A stretch of 64,000 nucleotides of DNA from M0108 sp044228795 (lineage in GTDB: Bacteria > Pseudomonadota > Gammaproteobacteria > Chromatiales > Chromatiaceae). Every line of letters starts with the position of its first letter. Within the stretch, counting starts at the first letter, position 1. The DNA lies in contig JBGAUE010000019.1 of assembly GCA_044228795.1 (NCBI GenBank), positions 1-64,000 of the forward strand. The letters run 5' to 3'. A program made the translations under genes and the position numbers. Shown here piece by piece: positions 26,779 to 36,210 of this stretch. The notes under the pieces are model-generated. The model made no database searches. It was not told the origin of the DNA and saw nothing but the letters and a program-made list of their open reading frames with translations.

Positions 26779-27795
26779 TCAGGCCAGACCGCCGCGGTAG
26801 TCGCGAGGCGTCATGCCGGTCAGCCGCTTGAACGCATTGGAAAAATGCGGCGCGTTGTCGTAGCCGGCGGCAAACGCGATGTCGGCGATGTTCAGGTCGG
26901 AATCAGCCAACAGGTCAGAGGCGATTGAGAAACGCGCCTCCTGGACAATTTCGGAATAGGTCGAGCCGCTTTGCGCCAGCCTACGCTGCAAGGTGCGTTC
27001 GCTCATTCCGACGATCTCGGCCACCAGTGACATGTGTGGATGACCCTGCGCGAGATAGGGACGGATGAGCGCGCGTAGGGCGGTCACAAAGTCCCAGGCA
27101 TCCCCCAAGCCGGATGGAACTCGCGCGAGGGGGCTTGGATCTTTGACGAGATCAGGGTTTGACCGACGGTCGATGCAGGTCTGCGCGATGTCGGCCGCCG
27201 CGACGAGGACCGAACAGGAACCTTGACCGGTCAGGATGCGGGCGTTGCCGTAGGCCTCCAGCGTGGCGTCTGAGGGCCGCCCGCGCGCGACGAAGGTCAT
27301 TTCGGCCGGGCACCAATCGGGGCCAACGGCACTGCGCACAACGTCGATGATGCCCGCGAACGCCTTCCACTCGGCGAATCCGACAAGAGGACTGTTCTGA
27401 AACCCCTGTACCACGCAAACCACGCGTCGATCAACGCCTTCAGGGCGGATGTGGATCTTTAAGGCGCTGTTTTCCTGATGCACATGCTTGGACAGGGCCT
27501 CAAGACGGGAAAGTCCGGTGGGAGCCCCGATCACTGCACGTTGCAAATCGGGATGGAGCGTACTGAGCGAACCCGCGCGGCCTGCGAGGAAGCCGACCTC
27601 CATGATCCCAACCTCACGGCTCGACCGCCAATCCCAGTCGAGGGCGCGTGGCAAGCTGATGTCTGCTTCGGGTTTTTGTTCAATAAAAACAGTAATCTAG
27701 GAGCATTCCAGCTCTCGCTCGACCGGCACGCCAGTGTCTCGCAGGACTCGGAGGTAGTGGATCAGATGCTGCGCCCGTACCATAGGGATGCTCAC
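26779..27795 (-). pseudogene. AraC-family regulator interrupted by one in-frame TAG
   Basis: Read through a single TAG (27697-27699), the frame gives 338 residues, the normal length of this AraC subfamily. The N-terminal part begins at GTG 27795 (SIPMVRAQHLIHYLRVL, with GGAGG 7-11 bases upstream) and runs to VERELECS; after the stop it continues in the same frame, FIEQKPEADISLPRALDWDW, then VGIMEVGFLAG. The C-terminal AraC helix-turn-helix pair (RTLQRRLAQSGSTYSEIV; NIADIAFAAGYDNAPHFSNA) is intact. There is no frameshift. If TAG is a normal stop only a 32-residue peptide is made, unless TTG 27654 or ATG 27603 restarts a shorter regulator. Confidence 0.85.
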
Positions 27796-27968
27796 GTCGC
27801 TGCCTCCGGGGCCAGATTTCACGGGGACGGGGTCCCCGCAGATTGGCGTGAAATGGTCAGAGCGAGGTGACAAAGCCTGACAAAATTGCTGCTGAGCTAA
27901 GGCTATCACAGGGGTGGTTCGGAGCATACCCATCGCGGCTGCGGCGAACGTCAATGAGGAAACCCACA

Positions 27969-30900
27969 ATGAAAACACTACGCGTTCTTGCCTGGCTGCT
28001 GCCGGTGTTTTTGCTTTTGGTGGGCACCATTGGCTATCTGCCGTTCTATCTGCAGGCGCATAAGGCGGACCTGGAGGACGCGGCAGGCGAGGCCCTTGGT
28101 CGGCCCGTCACGATCGACGGCGTGGCGCTGGGCTGGTTGTTGCATCCACGGCCGGGCCTGGCGATCGTGCTCAAGGGGCTGCGGGTTTCGAATCCGGACT
28201 GGGACACCGACCTAACTCTGGGGCCGCACCTGTTAGAGGCCGAGGGGGTAGATGTGAAATGGGACCTGCAGGCGCTGTTGCACCGACAGGTCCGCATCGA
28301 CCAACTGGTGATCCGTGGTGCGCGCTTGATGCTCCAGAAGACCGCCGACGGCCGCGACAACTGGCAACTCGGTGCCACCACAGGCAAGGGTGCCGGCAAG
28401 ATCAGCCTTCGGGTTCCGACGGTGCAGGTGATCGATTCGCAGATCACCTTTGCATCCCCAAAGGCGCCGGTGCGACGCGCCGCTATCACGCGGCTTCAGA
28501 TCGACGGACTGGGCGCCGAACCTTTGATCCTTCAGGCCGAACTGATGATCAACAAGACGCAGCTGACGTTGAGCGCTCGCGCGGGTGCCGCGGATGCGCC
28601 GACCGGCACCCGCTGGCCCTTCCAGGTCCGGGCGCAGAGCGGCGACACCCGCGTCGAGCTGAATGGCAGCGCCCCTGCGCCGTTCGCTACCACCGGGCTG
28701 GATGCCAAACTCCTAGTGCAAGGGCCGACGGCGAGTCCGTTGGGGCAAATCGCCGGGATTAATGGGCTGCCGACGGGCCCCTTTCGGCTCAAGACGAGCC
28801 TGAGCTGGGACGGACAGACCCTACAGGCCAGTGCGATCAACGCGTCGTCGGAGGCAGATGTCTTGCCCGCCCCCCTGACCGTCAGCGATGGCGAGATCAG
28901 AGTCCCGTTGCATGGCCCCTGGTCCGTGCGGTTGACAGGGAAACTCGGCGATCTTCCGGGGACGCTGCAACTGACACCGGTCGCCACGACCAAAACCAGG
29001 GACCAGAGTGCCAGCACCCAAACCACAGGTGCCAAGGCGACCGGTGCCCTGGCGATCAAGGCAACGCTCGCCGAAGGCCGCTTCGACGGCGAACTGCGGC
29101 CGGCATCGGTCGATGCCAAGGCGCTGCTCAGCGGCAAGCTCAACGTCGGGACGGTCAGGTTGGATGAGTCCACACAAGGAGAAGCGGCCAAGCAGGATGC
29201 GCGGGGCACCGCGGCACCCGCGGCAACCAAACCCAAGGCCGGCAAGGCCCCGACCTGGGCCGACAGGCCGTTGCCCTTCTCGTCGCTGACCCGGCTCGAT
29301 GCGGACCTGGATCTCGCCGTCGAGGCCCTGACCTGGCAGCGGATCATCATGCGCGGACTGCAAGCTCGGGCCCAGCTCCGCGACGGCCGGCTGCAGCTCG
29401 ACGGGGTCAGGCTGGCGCTGCCCGGATTGACCGTCAGCGGCCAGGCGCTCGTCGACGCCGGCCCCAAGGTACCCTCGCTCCAACTCAAGCTGAACACGGA
29501 CCGCATCGACTTGCCACAGGCCCTCTCGATGCTGCCCTCGGACCCGGAGTGGGGCGGCAGTATCGTCGGCTTGAGTCTGGAGGCCGAAGCCAGCGGCACG
29601 ACTCCGGTGACACTGATCCATGCCTTGAGCGCCACCCTGGAGGCTAAATCGGTCCGGCTGCTAGCGCCCACCAAGCAGGGCCAAAGGGCCGGGGCCATCG
29701 AACTCGCCAGCCCTACCCTGCACGTCGACGCCGGCCAGGCGGTAAGCATTAGGACCGGCTTGGCGCGGGCCAGTCAGGACTGGGATAGACAGTCCATGGA
29801 CCTGACGCTGACCGGCGGGACGCTGGCCAACCTGCTGCCAGATGGGCGGTCCTGGCCGCGGATCGACGTCGTTGCCCAAACCCGCCTAGACCAGCATCCA
29901 CTGAGCATCCGTGGTCATCTGGGCCCACTCGCTGCCATCCGCACCGGCCGCGACTTAATGCTCGACCTTAACCTGACCGAGGACACAGGCTTAACGGGCA
30001 ACCTAACCGGCACCCTCGCCCGACTCGACGGCCTGGCGGGACACCAACTCCAGGCGCAGTTGTCCGGGAAGAGCCTGGCGGCATTGCACCCCGGGCTGCC
30101 AATGCAGCCATTCTCGGCGAAGGCGCGCCTCCAGGGGCAGGCCGGTCAGCTGGAGCTACTAGACCTAAAGGTAAATAGCGCGGGCAGCGATGTCGCCGGG
30201 CAGGTCCGCATCGGCCTTGGCGAGCGTGTGCGGATAGACGCCAACCTGAACGCCGAGGCGCTGGACCTTACCCCATTCCTGGCCGGAAAATCGAATCCGG
30301 ACACGGCCTCCCCTCAGGCAGACGCTCCGACCGGCGCGGACGGCAGCAACGCGCAGTCGCTGCCGTTGGGCGGACTGAAAGTCCTCGACGGCTCGCTCAA
30401 ACTGAGCGCCGGTAACGTCCAGTTCGACGACTTCGACATCGACAATGGTACGCTCGATGCGCGCCTCGACGCCGGGCATCTCGTACTGTCCGCCAATGCC
30501 GCCCAGGGCGGCCTGTCATTAGATCTGGAATTGCGGCCCGACGAGACCGACTGGCAGTTCGACTTGCACCACCAGGGTAAACTCAACATCGGCCGGCTGA
30601 TCAAGGCGAAGAATCAACAGGCGCTCTCCGACGTACCGGTCGGCGTCGAGATCCGCATGAACGCTATCGGTGCCTCCGTCCCTCAGTTGCTGCGCTCCGC
30701 TGATGGGCGCATGGAGCTGGTCTTGGGTGCCGGGCAGCTCGACCGAAAGGCCTCCAAACTGCCGTTCGGGGACGTTGTGGTCAGCCTGCTCGACAGTGTC
30801 AATCCGATCCAGCTCAGCACGTTCGGCGTCCGCAAGGACCTCCTCAGCCTCCAATGCGCCGTGCTGCAGTTCGATATCGCCGACGGCATCGCCACCAGCA

Positions 30901-31238
30901 AGCACGGGTTGGCGCTACAAACCGACACGCTCAATGTGCTCGGCGGCGGCGCCATCAAGCTGGAGACGGAGGAGATCGAGCTCCGCTTCAAGACCGTCAA
31001 ACGCACCGGGATCGGACTCAGCCTGCTCGGCGTCGCCGACAGCTTTGTCATCGTGGACGGCACGCTGAAGCACCCGCACGCCAGCATCGACACCGGCGAC
31101 TTACTCATCGACGGCGCCGCCGCCTGGGCCAGTGCCGGCCTGAGTCTGGTGGCCGATGAGGTCATCCAACGCCTGACCGCCTCCGATAACCCGTGCGAGA
31201 CGGTGCTGCGGCGGGATGCGTCGGACGCGCAACCCTGA
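27969..31238 (+). CDS. AsmA-family envelope protein
   Basis: A 1,089-residue protein with one N-terminal transmembrane helix (VLAWLLPVFLLLVGTIGYLP) and a very long periplasmic part of repeating beta segments. The start KADLEDAAGEALGRPVTIDG and the C-terminal AsmA_2-like region (GGLKVLDGSLKLSAGNVQFD; AGQLDRKASKLPFGDVVVSLL) are family hallmarks. AsmA-like proteins form bridge-like structures that move phospholipid between inner and outer membranes and affect outer-membrane composition. ATG 27969 has AGGA 9-12 bases upstream. It is divergent from the AraC-like gene, so that regulator may once have controlled it. Confidence 0.88.
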   Translation: MKTLRVLAWLLPVFLLLVGTIGYLPFYLQAHKADLEDAAGEALGRPVTIDGVALGWLLHPRPGLAIVLKGLRVSNPDWDTDLTLGPHLLEAEGVDVKWDLQALLHRQVRIDQLVIRGARLMLQKTADGRDNWQLGATTGKGAGKISLRVPTVQVIDSQITFASPKAPVRRAAITRLQIDGLGAEPLILQAELMINKTQLTLSARAGAADAPTGTRWPFQVRAQSGDTRVELNGSAPAPFATTGLDAKLLVQGPTASPLGQIAGINGLPTGPFRLKTSLSWDGQTLQASAINASSEADVLPAPLTVSDGEIRVPLHGPWSVRLTGKLGDLPGTLQLTPVATTKTRDQSASTQTTGAKATGALAIKATLAEGRFDGELRPASVDAKALLSGKLNVGTVRLDESTQGEAAKQDARGTAAPAATKPKAGKAPTWADRPLPFSSLTRLDADLDLAVEALTWQRIIMRGLQARAQLRDGRLQLDGVRLALPGLTVSGQALVDAGPKVPSLQLKLNTDRIDLPQALSMLPSDPEWGGSIVGLSLEAEASGTTPVTLIHALSATLEAKSVRLLAPTKQGQRAGAIELASPTLHVDAGQAVSIRTGLARASQDWDRQSMDLTLTGGTLANLLPDGRSWPRIDVVAQTRLDQHPLSIRGHLGPLAAIRTGRDLMLDLNLTEDTGLTGNLTGTLARLDGLAGHQLQAQLSGKSLAALHPGLPMQPFSAKARLQGQAGQLELLDLKVNSAGSDVAGQVRIGLGERVRIDANLNAEALDLTPFLAGKSNPDTASPQADAPTGADGSNAQSLPLGGLKVLDGSLKLSAGNVQFDDFDIDNGTLDARLDAGHLVLSANAAQGGLSLDLELRPDETDWQFDLHHQGKLNIGRLIKAKNQQALSDVPVGVEIRMNAIGASVPQLLRSADGRMELVLGAGQLDRKASKLPFGDVVVSLLDSVNPIQLSTFGVRKDLLSLQCAVLQFDIADGIATSKHGLALQTDTLNVLGGGAIKLETEEIELRFKTVKRTGIGLSLLGVADSFVIVDGTLKHPHASIDTGDLLIDGAAAWASAGLSLVADEVIQRLTASDNPCETVLRRDASDAQP

Positions 31239-31868
31239 GCGGGCGCGACGGCATTGCCTCCGCAAAGCCCCCCTCTTGCACCGCCTGCAAGGTCCCTCAG
31301 CCCCGTGGTTGAGGTCTTGACCGATCTGCCGACCCTCGCTAGTCTCGAATCTCCCACGTCTCTGGCCACGCAGGGGCGCTTGGAATTCCTATCCGAACCC
31401 CAGACGGAACGGCCATAGGCATTGAAGAACAAGACTTCGTGCGTCGCCATGTCGGCGACATAGACCAGTGCATCGAGGCTGTCCAGGATGGTCGAGACGG
31501 TCTGGTAGCTGTGGCTATCCCATGTGTCCCTTCTTGGGGACGTCTGACCACGAGCGTCCGGCAAGGCATCCTGCTGCGGATGGTTCGGAGCATCCGGGCC
31601 CCTATTTGCGTCTGACATTGTGCTTATCCCGATACGACCATGATAGAAAGAATCGTGCTGCTCTACCACTGGAGGCCCTCGCAATGCGGCCATCCGCTGG
31701 ATCGCAGATTTGAGGGCAACATTGTTCTTTACTTCAAGGAAGATTGCCTGCAGTTCAGGAAATATAGTGGCGATTATTTTGCTTGCTCGTCCGGGGAGAT
31801 CCCACCGCCGGGAGCGAGGTGATGGGGCCTGTCCTGACCTGTGGACACCCCCTGCCGCATGGCCCTGC
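31239..31868. other. Region between AsmA and the LysR remnant
   Basis: Apart from the PAS fragment listed separately, I see no intact gene. A minus-strand frame at about 31640-31800 reads IATIFPELQAIFLEVKNNVA then LKSAIQRMAALRG. It is protein-like and may be another remnant, but it lacks a start and known motifs. Confidence 0.35.
31380..31618 (-). pseudogene. 5' remnant of a PAS-domain signalling gene
   Basis: From ATG 31618 the frame reads MSDANRGPDAPNHPQQ and then TVSTILDSLDALVYVADMAT and LFFNAYGRSVWG. This matches the opening of a PAS domain of diguanylate-cyclase or kinase sensors (ILDSLDALVYVADxxTxEVLFxNxYGR). After about 31395 the similarity stops and no further PAS or effector domain follows, so only the first 70-odd residues remain. 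Confidence 0.6.
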
Positions 31869-32296
31869 TCAGGCCTGGGCTGCCGTTTCGGGAACGCCCG
31901 TCTCGGCGAAGTGCGTTGACGCAAGTTCGATGAAGGCGCGCACCTTCGGCGTGAGGTAACGACTGCTGGGAAACAAGGCGTGCACCGGAACCGGGGCCGG
32001 CCGCCAGTCCGACAGCACCGGCACAAGGCTCTGCGCGGCCTGGGCTGCATCGGCGACCAGCAGCGGCAACTGGGCGATCCCCAGGCCCTGTATAGCCGCG
32101 TCCCGCGCGGCGAAGCTGTTGTTGATGCGTAGGCGTGCCGGCAAATCGACCCGCAGCTCCTCGCCGCTGCGCCGCAAACGCCAGCCCGTGCGGTGCGAGC
32201 CGCCCGTAAACACCAGCAGGTCATGGCGGGACAGGTCATCCGGCGCGGCCGGGATACCCCGTCGCTGCAGGTAGGCCGGGCTGGTGTAGCTTCGCG
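31869..32296 (-). pseudogene. LysR-family regulator, C-terminal half only
   Basis: The frame reads SYTSPAYLQRRGIPAAPDDL, then HDLLVFTGGSHRTGWRLRR, INNSFAARDAAIQGLGIAQL and ends FAETGVPETAAQA. These are the last three-fifths of a LysR substrate-binding domain. The helix-turn-helix and first part of the sensor domain are absent: at about 32296 the sequence changes abruptly into the end of a PfpI-type gene on the opposite strand. It was therefore cut by a deletion or rearrangement. Confidence 0.85.
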
Positions 32297-32383
32297 GTCC
32301 GCGAGGGCAACCTGATCACCGGCCAGCAGAACTTTTCCGGGGCCGAGACCGCGCTGCTGGTCATCGAGGTCCTGGGGCGTTGA
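32297..32383 (+). pseudogene. C-terminal fragment of a DJ-1/PfpI-family protein
   Basis: Twenty-eight codons reading VREGNLITGQQNFSGAETAL then LVIEVLGR and a TGA. This is the highly recognisable end of DJ-1/PfpI class I glutamine-amidotransferase-like proteins (GNLxTGQNPxSxxxTA pattern). Nothing upstream on this strand belongs to the gene. It now forms one side of the junction with the LysR remnant. Confidence 0.75.
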
Positions 32384-32403
32384 CACTTGAGCGGAGGCAG
32401 CAA

Positions 32404-33030
32404 ATGAAATCACCCATCACCCTCATCGGCGCCGGCAACGTCGGCATGTCCCTGGCGCGGGCGTTCACCGCCAAGGGGGAACGCATCGTCTTCGGTGTGC
32501 CAGATCCCGACAAGTACCGCGAGGCGGCGGCCGCGTTGGGCGCGGACGTGGCCCGGCCGGCCGAGGCTGTTGCCGCCGGCGACCTGGCCATCCTGGCGGT
32601 GCCCTATGCGGCGGCGGAGAGCGTGGCGCGCGCCATCCCGGACTGGGGAAACCGGATCCTCGTCGATGCCACCAACCCCCTGGCGTCCGGGCTTGCCGGC
32701 CTGTCGCTGGGCACCACCACCTCCGGCGCCGAGGCGCTCGCCCAGTCCGCGCGGGGCGCCCGCGTGGTCAAGGCCTTCAACACCACCGGCGCGGAGAATA
32801 TGGCTGACAGCCGTTATCCGGACGGCAGCGTGTTCATGCCGGTGTGCGGCGACGATGCCGAGGCGCGCTCGCGCGTCATCGCCCTGGCTACGCTGATCGG
32901 TTTCGACGCGGTAGACTGCGGCGAGCTCCAGGCCGCCCGCTATCTCGAGCCCATGGCCATGGTCTGGATCCACATGGCGATCAGGCTCGGCTACGGGCGC
33001 AACTTCGCCTTCGCCCGCCTGCGGCGCTGA
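32404..33030 (+). CDS. NADPH-dependent F420 reductase-like oxidoreductase
   Basis: A 208-residue Rossmann-fold protein of the NADP oxidoreductase/F420-dependent family. It has the dinucleotide-binding motif ITLIGAGNVGMSLARAF at residues 4-20, LAILAVPYAAAESVA and a VDATNPLA motif near 90. The family reduces F420 with NADPH, but in proteobacteria lacking F420 related proteins probably act on other substrates. ATG 32404 is preceded by GGAGG. The next gene begins nine bases after its stop, so they are co-transcribed. It lies just downstream of the PfpI/LysR junction and may have lost its native promoter. Confidence 0.85.
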   Translation: MKSPITLIGAGNVGMSLARAFTAKGERIVFGVPDPDKYREAAAALGADVARPAEAVAAGDLAILAVPYAAAESVARAIPDWGNRILVDATNPLASGLAGLSLGTTTSGAEALAQSARGARVVKAFNTTGAENMADSRYPDGSVFMPVCGDDAEARSRVIALATLIGFDAVDCGELQAARYLEPMAMVWIHMAIRLGYGRNFAFARLRR

Positions 33031-33039
33031 GGAGGACAC

Positions 33040-33624
33040 ATGCACAAAACCCGTCTGGAGGCATTCAGCGACGGCGTGCTGGCGATCATCATCACCATCA
33101 TGGTGCTGGAGATGAAGGTGCCGCACGGGGAGGATCTCGCGGCCCTGCAGCCCCTGCTGCCGGTGTTCTTCAGCTATGTGCTGAGCTTCCTCTATGTGGG
33201 CATCTACTGGAACAACCACCACCACATGCTGCAAGCCGCCCAGCGGGTCAGCGGCGGCGTGCTGTGGGCCAACCTGCACCTGCTGTTCTGGCTGTCGCTG
33301 TTCCCCTTCGTCACCGGCTGGATGGGTGAAAACCACTTTGCCGCCCTGCCGACGGCGCTCTACGGCATCGTGCTGCTGATGGCCGCCATCGCCTACTGGA
33401 TCCTGGCGAGGGCAATCATCGCCACGGAAGGCGCCGACTCTCTGCTGGCGAAGGCCATGGGCAAGGATCTCAAGGGCAACCTGTCGGTGGCGCTATATGC
33501 CCTGGCGATCCCGCTCGCCTTTTTCAACCAGTGGCTCGCGCAGGCCCTGTACGTAGCCGTCGCGCTGATGTGGCTGTTGCCGGACCGGCGCATAGAGCGC
33601 AGCCTGGGCAACCACAGCCATTGA
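33040..33624 (+). CDS. DUF1211/TMEM175-family membrane protein
   Basis: A 194-residue integral membrane protein. It opens with the signature RLEAFSDGVLAIIITIMVLE, whose FSD motif in TM1 lines the pore of TMEM175-type potassium channels. About six hydrophobic helices follow, including YVLSFLYVGIYWNNHHHMLQ. Bacterial TMEM175 proteins are K+-permeable homotetramers. ATG 33040 follows GAGGAGG. Co-directional with the oxidoreductase gene immediately upstream. Confidence 0.9.
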   Translation: MHKTRLEAFSDGVLAIIITIMVLEMKVPHGEDLAALQPLLPVFFSYVLSFLYVGIYWNNHHHMLQAAQRVSGGVLWANLHLLFWLSLFPFVTGWMGENHFAALPTALYGIVLLMAAIAYWILARAIIATEGADSLLAKAMGKDLKGNLSVALYALAIPLAFFNQWLAQALYVAVALMWLLPDRRIERSLGNHSH

Positions 33625-33705
33625 CCCTGGCCGCCAAGCCCGGCTCTCATCCGCGGCGGGTGACGCCAGTCAGGGATTACAGAAATCACAGCATCCCGCC
33701 TCGGC

Positions 33706-34452
33706 CTATTCCGGCCCGGTGGCCGGACGCGTCTGACAGTAGCCGCATTTCACGCATCCATGCACTTCTGCCTTTAGCGCACGCGTCGCCAGTCCGCAGG
33801 ATGCGCAGGGCAGGCCCGGCAGGCGCTCCACCAGCCAGTAGCTCGGCAGGAAGCAGGCCGGACAGGGCAAGGCGAGCCTGCGCGCCAGGTCCTTGGCCGC
33901 CAGATGGGTCATGTCCATGCCGGAGGGGTTGGCGTGGGCGCGCCCATCGGTCTCCGCAAACACCAGGCCACCAATGGATTGCTGCCTTGCCTGGGCATGG
34001 GCCGAGTGCAAGGCCGGCCAATCGGCGATGCCCTTCAGCAGGCGCGGGTCGCCCTGCCCGTCCGGTCGCAGGACGAGCTGTTGCCGGAGAATCCGACGCT
34101 TGCGGCGATTGCCTCCAGCCCCGCCCAATCCTCGCACAGCCGGTGCTCGAAGCAGGCCCTGCCCTAGACCATGCCCACCACCTCCAGCTCGCGCCGGGCG
34201 TAGATTGAAGACGACAATCTCCACGTTCCAGGGGAACAGCCCCGCGTAGGGGTCGGGGCCGAACGCCCCTTCGCTGGCCAGGCCCTGGGGCAGGCCGCTA
34301 GGTCCCTTGCCGATGCGCGCCTTGGCACGGGCGGCCTCCAACTGCGTGCCATGTCGCGGCACATCGCGGCTGAAGGTGCCCAGTAGGTCGGTGTCGTAGC
34401 CGTCGTCCAGGCGCACCCGACAACCCAGGGCGGCTTCCAGCGCGGTATCCCG
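33706..34452 (-). pseudogene. Broken DUF6671-family gene (two indels and an amber codon)
   Basis: Correct pieces of one protein are scattered over two frames. Frame A from about 34452 gives ALEAALGCRVRLDDG, YDTDLLGTFSRDVP and GLASEGAFGPDPYAGLFPWN; the sequence then shifts near 34205 to frame B (ARRELEVVGMV, TAG at 34164-34166, then GRACFEHRLCEDWAGLEAI) and back near 34085 to frame A (QQLVLRPDGQGDPRLLKGI; LPCPACFLPSYW; CVKCGYCQ). The +1 and -1 shifts compensate each other. The TAG stands where homologues would have Gln. The usual N-terminal segment is also missing. The Cys pairs suggest a zinc-binding end. The gene should be inactive. Confidence 0.75.
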
Positions 34453-34644
34453 CTAGACAACTCCCACGTCGACATGCTGTTATACACTTATTACCCGTTT
34501 TCCAAGTCTATCTGTTCCTCCATTTGCCTCGGATGTGTGCTGTTGCACCCTTGCCGAACCGGGTTCGGCCCGCCGAGAGGTGTCATGTGGGTTTCCGCTC
34601 TATCCATCCGTCCTCTGTGTCGAAAATGCTGAAGGAGTGCCATC

Positions 34645-35205
34645 GTGTCCACATCCAGTTCAGTCGCCGATCAAAAAAATCTCACCCCCAAACGTCTCCT
34701 GCTCCATCACCTCCCCTATGGGGTCCTCTATGTCGTGGCCTTGGGCCTTGTTGCCATGACCAGTCGCGATGCGGCCGGCACCAGTCTCTACTGGCAGATG
34801 TTCATTGGCCTGGTGGCGCTGGTATCGATCATCGGCGGTTGGCGTTTTGCCGGTACCTCAAACGACCCCCGTTGGGTCTACCTGTCTAAGCAAGTGCTGC
34901 ATTGGGGAGCGCTGGTGCTGGTGATTCGACTGCTTTACACCCACAATCTGCAGGATTTTCTCAACGACGAGCAGGACGGCTTCGTGACGATCTACGTGCT
35001 TGGGCTCACGGCTATCCTGTCGGGTATCTACCTGGACTGGAGGATGGCCCTGTTTGGCCTGTTCCTGCTGCTCAGCGGCGTGGGTATGGCTTGGATCGAC
35101 AACAATGCGGTATTGATCAGCCTGATCGCCGCCGCGGCGGCGGTTGGCTTCGGCGTTACCCTGCTGTTCCGTCTTCGCGGTAAGTCTGAGCTGTCGTCCG
35201 ACTGA
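34645..35205 (+). CDS. Uncharacterised six-helix membrane protein
   Basis: A 186-residue integral membrane protein starting with GTG 34645, with AAGGAG about 8 bases upstream. Six hydrophobic segments can be seen (GVLYVVALGLVAMTS; MFIGLVALVSIIGGW; WGALVLVIRLLYTH; VLGLTAILSGIYLDW; LFGLFLLLSGVGMAW; LISLIAAAAAVGFGV). The N-terminus is polar and cytoplasmic. No catalytic or transporter motif is visible and I do not recognise the family. It is not overlapped by other genes and seems intact. Confidence 0.75.
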   Translation: MSTSSSVADQKNLTPKRLLLHHLPYGVLYVVALGLVAMTSRDAAGTSLYWQMFIGLVALVSIIGGWRFAGTSNDPRWVYLSKQVLHWGALVLVIRLLYTHNLQDFLNDEQDGFVTIYVLGLTAILSGIYLDWRMALFGLFLLLSGVGMAWIDNNAVLISLIAAAAAVGFGVTLLFRLRGKSELSSD

Positions 35206-35219
35206 TCCTCGGCGCGCCA

Positions 35220-35423
35220 GTGCAGGACGCACTCAAGGACCTGCCGCAGGTCGCACTCAAGCTGATCGAGGCCGACAGGCCCAAGCTCGGCGAGGTCGTC
35301 AACGGCTGGTGGTTTGTGCCGAATGCATTGAACAAGTTCACGGTCAGCCCGCGCAATGACCTGACTGACAACGACGACGGCTCGCTGACGCTGTACTTCC
35401 AAAACGCAGCGCCGGGCACATGA
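35220..35423 (+). pseudogene. DUF1254/DUF1214 gene fragment with an internal deletion
   Basis: A 67-residue frame. ALKDLPQVALKLIEADRPKL then GEVVNGWW matches the middle of DUF1254 proteins, and VPNALNKFTVSPRNDL then DDGSLTLYFQNAAPG matches the DUF1214 C-terminal domain (NPLNRYxIxxRxxL...NADGSLTLYIQxxxPG). In intact relatives about 80 residues separate these, so an in-frame internal deletion joins them. It also ends early, before the usual WLPAP..F motif. Confidence 0.7.
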
Positions 35424-35475
35424 CCCGGTCCCGATGATATCCCTGAGCGGTTTCATCCGCGGCCTCGGCGCCAGC

Positions 35476-36210
35476 CTAAAGGTGCCCTACCCAGACGTCC
35501 TGCAAGACCACGAACAAGAACGCCGTCGAACAGCCAAACGTCAGCACCCCCGTTACCGCGATCAATGTCCCGAGATGTCGCCAGGGATACTTCAGCAAGA
35601 CGTCGCCGTAGCCCAGCGTCGTGATCGAGGCGGCGGTGAAGTAGATGCCTTCCGTAATGCTTGAAACCAGCCGCAACAGGCGCAAGACCAGGCCCCATAC
35701 CGCGGCCTCCGCCAGATGCGCCAACACCAGTGCCAGGAAGCAACCGAGGAGGAGGATCTTGCCGGAATGTTGCGGTCCCAGATGTGCCAACAGCCAGGCC
35801 TTGCCACGGAGCATCTCGCCGATCACATCGAAGATCACGACCACGTGGAAATAGAACAGCACCAGCGCAAGCAGCAGTGCAACGACATGGACCCCAGCAA
35901 TCTTGCCGGCTGAAACGGTACGACGTCTGTCCACCTCGGTCCCCTCTGAATTGACTTGACGTCCGCCTGCGGTGGCGGGCAGGCGGTCGAAGTGCCTGCT
36001 GGGCTCCCCCTTCCCCTGCTTGAAAGCGGCGGTCAGATTGAGACTGGAACGAGTCATGGTCTCCGAGCGTTGCGCCTCGATCTGATCCTCCAGCATCTCC
36101 ACCCGCGTGCGGCATTCATCCAGCCCGTCCAAATAGCGCGTCACGTGCTTCGACGCCCTGTCGAGCGTTTCACGATCGTCGGCATCTGGGTCGGTCGACA
36201 TGACGCTCAC
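35476..36210 (-). CDS. Potassium-channel-like protein coupled to the TOTE helicase gene
   Basis: A 244-residue membrane protein. Residues 1-55 are charged and form a probable coiled coil (ETLDRASKHVTRYLDGLDEC); TM1 is about 103-130, TM2 about 152-180, followed by a re-entrant pore loop with filter T198-LGYGD-203 and a last helix at about 212-240. TxGYGD is the K+ selectivity motif. GTG 36210 overlaps the TGA of the upstream primase-helicase gene (GTGA); ATG 36201 is an alternative start nine bases later. Related two-helix-plus-pore proteins exist alone in proteobacteria. Here the overlap implies joint expression with the conflict-type gene, so the channel could act as a membrane effector. This role is inference. 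Confidence 0.88.
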   Translation of the reverse strand: MSVMSTDPDADDRETLDRASKHVTRYLDGLDECRTRVEMLEDQIEAQRSETMTRSSLNLTAAFKQGKGEPSRHFDRLPATAGGRQVNSEGTEVDRRRTVSAGKIAGVHVVALLLALVLFYFHVVVIFDVIGEMLRGKAWLLAHLGPQHSGKILLLGCFLALVLAHLAEAAVWGLVLRLLRLVSSITEGIYFTAASITTLGYGDVLLKYPWRHLGTLIAVTGVLTFGCSTAFLFVVLQDVWVGHL

